This document shows, piece after piece, positions 56,688 through 64,000 of a stretch of 64,000 nt of DNA. Positions within the stretch are counted from its first letter, which is position 1, and the number at the start of each line of letters is the position of its first letter. The DNA is from Rivularia sp. T60_A2020_040 (GTDB lineage: Bacteria; Cyanobacteriota; Cyanobacteriia; Cyanobacteriales; Nostocaceae), in contig JACYMD010000049.1 of assembly GCA_015272215.1 (NCBI GenBank), forward strand, positions 1 through 64,000, written 5' to 3'. Under the pieces are notes generated by a model that saw only the letters and a program-made list of their open reading frames with translations, did no database searches and was not told the origin of the DNA. The translations under genes were made by a program, and so were the position numbers.

Positions 56688-57161
56688 TCAAGCAATATCA
56701 GGAGGAATATCCGACCTACGCCGATTTTGTTGTAATGACCTTTCAATAATACTTTGCACTTGCGATCGCTTAATTTCCACAGCATTAGCTGTAGTACCGG
56801 GAGTATTGAAAAAAATGATACTATCTACGGGTTCGAGAGCTAAAATCTGGAACAAAATTTCAATAACTCCCATCGGTGCAGCTATCATTTGAGGGTCAAG
56901 CTCAACACCAGAGGTAGTACTGACATCTTGTAACGTAGGATAAGCGTATATTATTTGTTTTTGTAATTGTGGATTGGTACGATTACTCAATGTGGTTAAA
57001 ACCCAGTCATGCTCAAGGTTTTGGACTATATAGTATTGACGGAAACGTAATTTTTGAGCAATTTTAATTAATTCTGGGGCAATTGCCGCAATCAGTTGAG
57101 TTGTAATACCATCTTGGGGTGCATTATCAATCAAAAGTTGAATTTGTGCTTGTAAATCCAT
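56688..57161 (-). CDS. conserved cyanobacterial hypothetical protein
   Basis: 157 residues, alpha/beta, with RFRQYYIVQNLEHDWVLTTLS and DSIIFFNTPG. I recall homologues at the same place in other Nostocales but no function. Minus strand, between sds and hetZ, convergent with sds. Confidence 0.7.
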   Translation of the reverse strand: MDLQAQIQLLIDNAPQDGITTQLIAAIAPELIKIAQKLRFRQYYIVQNLEHDWVLTTLSNRTNPQLQKQIIYAYPTLQDVSTTSGVELDPQMIAAPMGVIEILFQILALEPVDSIIFFNTPGTTANAVEIKRSQVQSIIERSLQQNRRRSDIPPDIA

Positions 57162-57244
57162 AATTACCTGTTAATAGTTCCTGGGCATTAGCTATAACTT
57201 CTATGAAATACGAAAAATCTTCCCTTGATTTGGGAATAATATAA

Positions 57245-57280
57245 CCAGACAAATTTCCAGACAAATTTCCAGACAAATTT
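57245..57280. repeat. three perfect 12-bp direct repeats CCAGACAAATTT
   Basis: Units at 57245, 57257 and 57269, between the divergent hypothetical gene and hetZ. Confidence 0.9.
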
Positions 57281-57313
57281 ATTTATGCAGGATAATGGGT
57301 GCTTGCGGTTGTG

Positions 57314-57327
57314 TTCGGATATCCGAA
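57314..57327. promoter_or_regulatory. 14-bp palindrome upstream of hetZ
   Basis: TTCGGATATCCGAA is a perfect palindrome centred about 106 bp before the hetZ ATG. A shorter inverted repeat, ACCGG/CCGGT, lies at about 57339-57354. Candidate operator; no match to the HetR-binding GAGGGTCTAACCCCTC-like consensus was seen. Confidence 0.4.
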
Positions 57328-57426
57328 GTCAGCGTTAAACCGGCATTCCCCGGTAAATTAACCAGCATTCCACAAAATATAAGTTGTAATGTTTGTTTAT
57401 ATTAAGGTCTTTGAAACAATTAGACT

Positions 57427-58617
57427 ATGAAATCAGTCGCGACCACAACTATTCAGGGAGAAAAGTCTATCGGGGTGGAGGTAATATTTCAACTCCTATT
57501 CGGAGAACTTAAATCTTCAACTAAAGCTTCAGATTCTAATTGCCATGAAGTCGCAACCCGAATCGCTGCTGAAGTCCTACGAATTTGCCATGAGAGCAAA
57601 CGTATCCAAGCTTCTGGGGACATCAAAAGTTCGGCGATCGCCCTAGCGAAACACCGGCTATCTCAGACATTAAGATATTACCAGTTAGGTTCCAATCGAG
57701 GTAGGGTAGAGCTGCACAGTACTCTGAGCGCAATTATTTATCGTTATATTAATCCGCCCAATAAACAACTGAGTTATCAAGGGCGGTTGGGTGTAATTGA
57801 AGATTTTCTGCAAAATTTTTATTTAGAAGCACTGAATGCTTGCCGACGAGAAAATAAACTCGAACCTACATATCGTCCCCAGACTCTTTTAGAATTAGCG
57901 GAGTACATGGCGTTTACCGAACGCTATGCCAAAAGACGCATTCCTTTACCAGGAAGACAGCAGCAGTTGATTATCCTGCGAGCGCAAACTTTTTCTCAAC
58001 AACAGCCTCCAGAAACCTGTGTTGACATCGAAAAAGCCGCCGAAGGTAGCAGCAATGATGGGGATGGTTCTTGGGAAGATCCAGCCGTACAACAATTAAG
58101 AACGGCAATGGCATCTCAAACCGAACCGGAACCCCCGGAAGAAACTTTACGTTCGGTAGTCATTAACGAGTTAATGAGTTATCTTGAGGAACGACAACAA
58201 GGAGACTGCGCTGATTACTTTGCTCTACGCCTAAAAGATTTATCTGCTCAAGAAATTGAGGCAATTTTAGGTTTAACTGCTCGTCAGAGAGATTATTTAC
58301 AGCAACGTTTTAAATATCATCTAATTAGGTTTGCCTTGCTGCACCGTTGGGAATTGGTTCACGAATGGTTAGAAGCCGATTTGCGTAACAATTTAGGTTT
58401 GACGGAACAGCAGTGGCAAGTTTATACACAACAACTTGACGATAAACAACGTTGTTTATTAGAACTAAAACAGCAAGGTCAAGCTGATGAAAGAATTGCC
58501 AAAACCTTGGGGTTGTCGATGGCGCAACTGCAAAAAAGGTGGTTCAAAATTCTCGAACAAGCTTGGGAAATTCGCAACTCTTTTATGTCCGGATCAAGTG
58601 CATCTACTCATGAATAG
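57427..58617 (+). CDS. hetZ: HetZ, heterocyst differentiation protein
   Basis: 396 residues. Recognised from the N-terminal GVEVIFQLLFGELKSS, the middle RGRVELHSTLSAIIYRYINP and FTERYAKRRIPLPGRQQQ, and C-terminal helix-turn-helix-like segments (LSAQEIEAILGLTARQRDYL, ERIAKTLGLSMAQLQKRW). In Anabaena HetZ is an early regulator of heterocyst formation whose expression depends on HetR. Its last 8 bases overlap the start of patU, so the two are translationally coupled. Confidence 0.9.
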   Translation: MKSVATTTIQGEKSIGVEVIFQLLFGELKSSTKASDSNCHEVATRIAAEVLRICHESKRIQASGDIKSSAIALAKHRLSQTLRYYQLGSNRGRVELHSTLSAIIYRYINPPNKQLSYQGRLGVIEDFLQNFYLEALNACRRENKLEPTYRPQTLLELAEYMAFTERYAKRRIPLPGRQQQLIILRAQTFSQQQPPETCVDIEKAAEGSSNDGDGSWEDPAVQQLRTAMASQTEPEPPEETLRSVVINELMSYLEERQQGDCADYFALRLKDLSAQEIEAILGLTARQRDYLQQRFKYHLIRFALLHRWELVHEWLEADLRNNLGLTEQQWQVYTQQLDDKQRCLLELKQQGQADERIAKTLGLSMAQLQKRWFKILEQAWEIRNSFMSGSSASTHE

Positions 58618-59590
58618 TGACACAGAATCCTTACAAAACCAATTACTCGCTTGGTTGTTAGCAGATAATGCAGCAACCGAGGAGGATTTTTTGGTCGAAT
58701 GTGAGGAAATTAACGGGGCTAAAACATACACAGAAAACACTGCTTCCACAAGCGGTGCTTCTGAGTCAGATTCGATGTCCTATCCTTTTTTTCAACTGGG
58801 AGAAATTCCTACTGTGCAAACACGTTTCCAAGCCGTTCTTAAGCGTCGGTTACAAAGTCAAGTCCAAGATAATCCACCGTTATTCCCCTGGGAAACACAA
58901 TTAGTGGATTATCCCGATTACGTAGACAATTTATCTATGAACTGGGTTCCCGCTCATCCTTGGGCGGCACAACAGTCTAAACTGAGTTTGCCAATTGCGA
59001 TACCAGAGAAAATTTTTCAGCAGTTATTGGCAAAGTGTCAAGAGTTGCTTTCGTTTCCTGTGCCATTGGGAGCTAAACTTGTGGGAGTGGTGGAAAGTTT
59101 ATTCCCCAACGAACCGCAAATGCTCAACGATTTAGCTGGAATGGTACTCAGAAGTCCATATCGTTCTGCGGATACTTTAGAAAGGATGCCTTATGTCGAA
59201 GGCGACTATTCGGATTTGCAACCGCGTCAACAAATGGCATTGTCATTATTGGCTGCTAAACAATTGTTAGAAAATCTCACTTTATCTGTTGATGCCAGCG
59301 AAGAGTATGTCTCAAGGCAATGGCTAACCAATGTCGGTACCGTGACTTTGAGCGTAAAATACGACCAAGTTGCCCAAACACTGCGGGTTGAAGCTGAATT
59401 ACCCCATCCCGGACAAGTGAAACTTGAAGGAGATAATTGTCCTCAGGTTGCAAAATCTTCAAATCAAGGAATTGTCAGCTTAGAACTGAATTCAGTTCAA
59501 CAACAAGCAAATTATACATTGGCAGTTGAGCTAAATGACATGGATACTCAACCGCTGTACTTTACAATTGTGCCAACTTCTGCTTGTTAA
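58610..59590 (+). CDS. patU: PatU, heterocyst patterning protein (unsplit)
   Basis: 326 residues from ATG 58610, overlapping the hetZ stop (ATGAATAG). The N-terminal part (NQLLAWLLADNAATEEDFLVE) and C-terminal part (WLTNVGTVTLSVKYDQ) are on one chain. In Anabaena PCC 7120 the gene is split into patU5 and patU3, while other Nostocales have one gene, as here. Involved in heterocyst spacing; biochemical function unknown. An earlier in-frame start would overlap hetZ heavily and is unlikely. Confidence 0.88.
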   Translation: MNSDTESLQNQLLAWLLADNAATEEDFLVECEEINGAKTYTENTASTSGASESDSMSYPFFQLGEIPTVQTRFQAVLKRRLQSQVQDNPPLFPWETQLVDYPDYVDNLSMNWVPAHPWAAQQSKLSLPIAIPEKIFQQLLAKCQELLSFPVPLGAKLVGVVESLFPNEPQMLNDLAGMVLRSPYRSADTLERMPYVEGDYSDLQPRQQMALSLLAAKQLLENLTLSVDASEEYVSRQWLTNVGTVTLSVKYDQVAQTLRVEAELPHPGQVKLEGDNCPQVAKSSNQGIVSLELNSVQQQANYTLAVELNDMDTQPLYFTIVPTSAC

Positions 59591-59835
59591 TTGATATCGA
59601 CGGGGGTTTCTAGAATTAACTAGAAGTTCGGTATTAATACGCAGAAAAATGAGCAAAAATACGACAAGTAGAAAGGGTTTAGGGGTAGTAGTGAAACTGA
59701 ACCTTTATTTAATAAGCAGACAGTCTGAGAGTTTACAGCAGTTCTCATCGAACTCTTGGCAAATTTGATTGTTCGGTAAATTTAAATCAAACATACTGCT
59801 TTGAGTAATAATCAGGTTATGCGGCATTTTTACGG

Positions 59836-62148
59836 ATGAAGAACAGTTTTAGGGGTCTACACAATATAGGGTACTGGCGGCAAAAAATTCAGTTGGCACC
59901 GCCGATAGAAATAGAAGATTCAATTATTTTCAGAGTGCTAGTTAGCACTTTGGTAATTATCGGAATTGTCGCCACGGATATCGCTGCTGACACAACCGGC
60001 AGTTTTTGGGCAGTTCCTTTAAGTCTAGTGGGCGGAGTTTGGAGTTATTACCGTCGTCGTCAACCCAATGTAGCGGTCAAATTCTGTATCGCTATTGGAA
60101 TGTTATTAGCACTCGGTGCGTTTTTCGGGCGATTGCTAGGTGAACTCAATGATACCCGGCTGATTCTCGCAGAATTACTGATTCAACTCCAGGTGCTGCA
60201 TAGTTTCGATATGCCTCGTCGCAAAGATTTGGGATATTCGATGATCATTGGGTTGATTTTAATCGGTGTAGCAGCAACTCTGAGTCAAACTTTAGCTTTT
60301 GCACCAGTGTTGCTGCTCTTTTTAGCTATCGTCTTACCTACTTTGGTATTAGATTATCGTTCGCGATTGGGTTTAGAACCCTTAACAATTAAAAAACAAT
60401 CATCAAAAAATCAAGATTCTGCGGTTTTTAATTTCAAATTTTTAATTATCAATTTTTTAATCATAGTAAGTATAGGACTGAGCATTTTCGCCGTTTTACC
60501 GAGGTTTCCCGGTTATGGCTTGCGGACATTTCCGGTGAGTTCACCTATCGAGGTACAAGGCGATTTTACCGGACGCAAAATTGTCAATCCTGGTTATGTC
60601 CGTTCTGGTAATAATAACGGTGAACGCGGTAGCAATGGTGACGGTACTTCTCAAGGCGCAAACGGCGATCGCCAACAGGTTGATGACAGCTTTTATTACG
60701 GATTTAATACCAAAATTAATCAGAATTTACGCGGAGAAATGAAACCCAAAGTTGTGATGCGGGTACGTTCTCAAGCAGAAGGTTTCTGGCGAGTTTTGGC
60801 ATTTGATCGTTATACGGGTAAGGGATGGGAAATTTCTCGCAACGACAAAGTAAAGCGGTTGCAACGTTCTCCTTTCTCCTATCAAACTTTTCTGGAAACT
60901 CCTGTAATTATTGGTAAAACCAAAGAAATAGTCCAAACTTACACGGTAGTGTCGGAATTACCTAATTTGATTCCGGCAATGACATATCCCAAAGAAATCT
61001 ATTTTCCCACACCAATCATCGCCGTCGATACAGAAGATGGTTTGCGATCGCCAGTAGGTTTATCCGAAGGTCTTACTTATACTGTACTATCTGAAGTCCC
61101 CTATCGCGATCGCACTACGCTCGCTAAAGCTACAACTCAGTATCCAAATAGTATTACAAATTATTACCTCCAGGTTCCTCCTGAAATCGCTGACAAAGTT
61201 AAACAACTTACCGAAGAAATTTTAGCTGACTACAATCGTCAACAAATAGGTAAAACAGAAAAAACTCTTTCATCACCTTATGAAATCGCGCTCTACCTAG
61301 CTCAATACTTAAAACAAAACTACACAGTACCCCAAAATCCGTTTTCCATTCCATTATTAAATGATGATGATGACTTGGTAGAAGCTTTCCTATTTAAAAA
61401 CAAAGGAGGACTACCAGATCAATTTTCTACAGTTTTAACAGTAATGTTGCGTTCTATTGGTATTCCAGGGCGGTTAGTTGCAGGATTTGCTCCAGGAGAT
61501 TTTAATCCATTTACAGGGATGTACGTAGTCCGGAATACGGACGCTTACGCAATGACGGAAGTCTACTTCCCTAAATATGGTTGGTTTGCTTTCGATCCTA
61601 TACCCAATCATCCTTTAATTCCTCCATCCATCGAAGAAACTCAAACTTTTTCTGTATTAAAACAATTTTGGAATTGGATTGCAGGTTGGCTTCCTTCTCC
61701 AGTAACAGGATTGCTCAATAATCTATTTGGCAAAGTATTTAGCATTCTTGTAAAGCTTTTATCCTGGTTTTTATCGTTATTCTCCCAAGGTATTTTCGGG
61801 ATATTAACTGGATTAACTTTCTTGACGATAATTTCTTTGTTCAGTTGGTTGGGTTGGCATAAATGGCGCAAATGGCGCAAATGGCAATTTTTAGATAAAT
61901 TGCAGCCTATGGAAAGACTTTACCAACAAATGCTTGAGTGGACTGCCGAAAAAGGATTGACGAAACATCAAGCACAAACTCCTTTAGAATATGCCCAGAT
62001 ATTACAGCAGCATCATTCTCCCCAAATAGCTGAAGTCATAGAGGAAATTTCTCAAGCTTATGTGAGTTGGCGTTATGGGGATAATAACCCTAACTTAAAC
62101 AATCTTCACCACAAATGGCAGCAACTTAGAAATAGTTCAAAAAACTAA
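59836..62148 (+). CDS. TgpA-type transglutaminase-fold membrane protein lacking catalytic Cys and His
   Basis: 770 residues. N-terminal membrane helices (about 30-220, DUF3488-like), a soluble part, a transglutaminase-like core (about 510-600), a further hydrophobic segment near 635-690, and a DUF4129-like tail. Where active relatives have Cys (GFCEQF-like), this reads GGLPDQF (Pro527); where they have His (DAHAW) this reads DAYAM (Tyr571). Asp587 (FDP) remains. So it is probably a non-enzymatic family member. Follows hetZ-patU by 245 bp. Confidence 0.88.
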   Translation: MKNSFRGLHNIGYWRQKIQLAPPIEIEDSIIFRVLVSTLVIIGIVATDIAADTTGSFWAVPLSLVGGVWSYYRRRQPNVAVKFCIAIGMLLALGAFFGRLLGELNDTRLILAELLIQLQVLHSFDMPRRKDLGYSMIIGLILIGVAATLSQTLAFAPVLLLFLAIVLPTLVLDYRSRLGLEPLTIKKQSSKNQDSAVFNFKFLIINFLIIVSIGLSIFAVLPRFPGYGLRTFPVSSPIEVQGDFTGRKIVNPGYVRSGNNNGERGSNGDGTSQGANGDRQQVDDSFYYGFNTKINQNLRGEMKPKVVMRVRSQAEGFWRVLAFDRYTGKGWEISRNDKVKRLQRSPFSYQTFLETPVIIGKTKEIVQTYTVVSELPNLIPAMTYPKEIYFPTPIIAVDTEDGLRSPVGLSEGLTYTVLSEVPYRDRTTLAKATTQYPNSITNYYLQVPPEIADKVKQLTEEILADYNRQQIGKTEKTLSSPYEIALYLAQYLKQNYTVPQNPFSIPLLNDDDDLVEAFLFKNKGGLPDQFSTVLTVMLRSIGIPGRLVAGFAPGDFNPFTGMYVVRNTDAYAMTEVYFPKYGWFAFDPIPNHPLIPPSIEETQTFSVLKQFWNWIAGWLPSPVTGLLNNLFGKVFSILVKLLSWFLSLFSQGIFGILTGLTFLTIISLFSWLGWHKWRKWRKWQFLDKLQPMERLYQQMLEWTAEKGLTKHQAQTPLEYAQILQQHHSPQIAEVIEEISQAYVSWRYGDNNPNLNNLHHKWQQLRNSSKN

Positions 62149-62655
62149 GCCTGTATTTGTTATTTCTAAAAAAAATATATATAGAAGAACATAATATTTT
62201 TTTTGGTAAACATTAGAAAGATTGATGATTAAAAATAAGTAAACATAAGTAAATATTTATTTCTAATCTCGTAAATTAAACAATATTTGAATTATTGGGT
62301 AAACTGCCAAAACAGAAGTAATTACATCTTTTCTGGCAGTGCTTTCTAAGAAATAGAAGTCGAATAGGGGTAGTGAAACTGGGGATGAAGAATCGGGTGA
62401 TCTAGAAAACTCGAATTTTTCATGGAATCATATAGTACCTTGTTTGGGAAATATTTCATCTATATCTTAAGGAGTATTTTTAATAAGAAAGGATAATGAA
62501 TAACTGTAAAAACTAGAAGATAAATAGAAACAAGAGCAGTTACAAACAAAATGCGTTGTTAGAGCGATTTTTTGGGGATAACATGGAAAAGAGTTGCTTT
62601 TAAAGACATGATTAATCTTGTCTGATGTTCACATACATTACATAGCAGTTTTTTT
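62149..62655. other. spacer before remA
   Basis: AT-rich. A long imperfect hairpin (ACTGCCA 62303-62309 / TGGCAGT 62334-62340, inner GTAATTAC) may end the TgpA-like transcript. No gene. Confidence 0.45.
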
Positions 62656-62922
62656 ATGGACATTCAGTTAATCAACATCGGTTTCGGCAATATTGTTTCT
62701 GCCAACCGAGTAGTTGCAATTGTCAGTCCAGAATCAGCCCCAATCAAGCGAATCATTACCGATGCGCGAGATCGAGGTCAGCTGATTGATGCAACTTACG
62801 GTCGTCGCACTAGGGCTGTAATTATAACTGATTCGAGTCACGTTATTCTTTCAGCTATCCAGCCGGAAACAGTAGCGAATCGTTTCGTTATTTCCCGCGA
62901 GCATCATGTTGTAGATAATTAA
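62656..62922 (+). CDS. remA: RemA-like DUF370 protein
   Basis: 88 residues of the DUF370/RemA family ([40 protein letters not shown]). In Bacillus RemA is a DNA-binding activator of matrix genes; in cyanobacteria its target is not known to me. Adjacent to gmk in many bacteria, as here. Confidence 0.93.
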   Translation: MDIQLINIGFGNIVSANRVVAIVSPESAPIKRIITDARDRGQLIDATYGRRTRAVIITDSSHVILSAIQPETVANRFVISREHHVVDN

Positions 62923-63210
62923 AGGAGCATGAGTTACAATTTCCGTACAATTCAGGGGCAGGCTTTAAATTAAGTTAACTCATGTTATGTCCGATATTAA
63001 GGAATGACCAAGCCTGCCAATTTTTTCAGATACGGTATCGGGTGTATATCAAGAGCCGGTAAAACGTATAATTTTTTTGTACCATGTGAATTAAGCGATT
63101 TTAAAAGTCGTTAAAATTACAAGTCACCTTAGCCAATAGTCATTTATTAAACTAACAAATGACTGCTGAGTAGTGAATAATGTATATAAATTGATTCACA
63201 GGGAAAGCGA

Positions 63211-63822
63211 ATGATGCAAGTGTTATCCACCAACAGTGGTGCTACTACTAAATTATTGTCTTCAGGAAAGCTGATTGTTTTAACAGGTCCTAGTGGTGTC
63301 GGTAAAGGGACTTTAATGCGATTGCTTCTTTCGCGTCATCCCGAACTCAATTACTCAATATCTGCTACTACCCGTACTCCTCGTCCGGGAGAAGTAGACG
63401 GTAAGGATTATTATTTTATTAGCCGTCCTAAATTTCAACAGTTGATTGAGGAAGATGAATTTCTGGAGTGGGCGGAATTTGCCACCAATTTATACGGTAC
63501 CCCTCGTAAACCAGTAATTGAACTGTTAGAGTCTGGTAGTTCTGTACTACTTGAGATTGAATTAGAAGGAGCAAGACAAATTCGTGCCAAATTTCCCGAA
63601 GTATTGAGTATTTTTATACTTCCACCCAATTTTAATGAATTAGAGAAACGAATACGCGGTAGAAAAAAAGATTCTGAAGCGGCTATATCCCATCGTTTAA
63701 AGCGTGCTAAAGAAGAAATTGATTCTGCTGGTGAATTCGATATTCAAATAGTCAATGACGATTTAGAAACTGCTGTTCATGAAATTGAGATGGCGATGTT
63801 TTCAGAGAGTGAACTATTTTGA
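63211..63822 (+). CDS. gmk: guanylate kinase
   Basis: 203 residues. P-loop GPSGVGKGT near residue 30, SATTRTPRPGEVDGKDYYF, and the GMP-binding EFLEWAEF region. ATP-dependent phosphorylation of GMP. AGGGAAA precedes the ATG. Followed by a strong terminator. Confidence 0.96.
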   Translation: MMQVLSTNSGATTKLLSSGKLIVLTGPSGVGKGTLMRLLLSRHPELNYSISATTRTPRPGEVDGKDYYFISRPKFQQLIEEDEFLEWAEFATNLYGTPRKPVIELLESGSSVLLEIELEGARQIRAKFPEVLSIFILPPNFNELEKRIRGRKKDSEAAISHRLKRAKEEIDSAGEFDIQIVNDDLETAVHEIEMAMFSESELF

Positions 63823-63875
63823 ATGACGCGAACTAATCGAAATTAGATGTTTCAAAACCGTATTTATTGAAGAAC

Positions 63876-63920
63876 AAAGGACACTAACCAAGACGATTAA
63901 AGTCTTTGTTAGTGTCCTTT
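63876..63920 (+). terminator. terminator of gmk
   Basis: 13-bp arms AAAGGACACTAAC (63876-63888) / GTTAGTGTCCTTT (63908-63920), an inner AAGAC/GTCTT extension, and T-runs after. Confidence 0.85.
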
Positions 63921-64000
63921 TGTTTTTGCGATCGCCACGTTAACGGTGCTGGCTAGAGCGCTTTACTTAATGCTTTAACAAAACATAAAACCGAAATTAA

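Overview
The window comes from a filamentous, heterocyst-forming cyanobacterium of the Nostocales type. The DNA is AT-rich with scattered GCGATCGC (HIP1) octamers and many short tandem repeats (heptamers of the CAACTGT, ATAGGAA and CTTTAAC kinds). It holds cyanobacterial fusion enzymes (PanC-Cmk, RibBA with a C-terminal extension), a hetZ-patU pair and tandem AMIN-domain amidases. I cannot name the species. No tRNA, rRNA, CRISPR array or intact insertion sequence was recognised.

Layout. 1-4.4 kb: phosphate uptake. A PstC-PstA fusion permease is cut off inside its PstA half, followed by a metallophosphoesterase lipoprotein and a divergent PstS. 4.4-14 kb: mixed housekeeping and accessory genes (Ser/Thr kinase with FHA domain, orphan Nif11 peptide, DUF924 and SRPBCC proteins, BaiN-like flavoprotein, DUF5895-like protein, a broken Rpn-type nuclease gene, a PHP phosphoesterase). 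14.3-19.8 kb: a visibly GC-richer block with an AraC regulator, two frame-broken small genes (Atu4866-like lipoprotein, SnoaL-like), two short-chain dehydrogenases and an NmrA-carboxymuconolactone decarboxylase fusion; it looks like an acquired and partly decayed redox cluster. 20-32.3 kb: purM, a small unknown gene, Ni-superoxide dismutase with its maturation protease, panC-cmk, rlpA, an SLH-glycosidase-like protein, argC and ribBA. 32.4-40.7 kb: small accessory genes and remnants around metH, with a tight array of CCTCTCC-type repeats.

40.7-64 kb is a largely conserved morphogenesis block: ribD, mreBCD (cell shape), ssb, a SIMPL protein, an EVE protein, tandem amidases (amiC1/amiC2 type, peptidoglycan cutting at septa), murI, sds (polyprenyl diphosphate for plastoquinone), hetZ-patU (heterocyst differentiation and patterning), a transglutaminase-like membrane protein lacking catalytic residues, remA-like and gmk. 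Wall synthesis (MreBCD, MurI), wall cutting (AmiC pair) and heterocyst regulators sit within about 17 kb, in line with filament septum and heterocyst biology.

The most unusual points are: the PstC-PstA fusion ending in an abrupt junction; two adjacent decayed genes in the GC-rich island, one with a microhomology deletion; the NmrA-CMD fusion; a 39-bp tandem repeat expanding the MreD N-terminus; a transglutaminase-fold protein that has lost its Cys and His; palindromes and direct repeats ahead of hetZ; and a MITE-like repeat in two copies. All assignments are from reading the sequence and recalled family knowledge; no database search was run.
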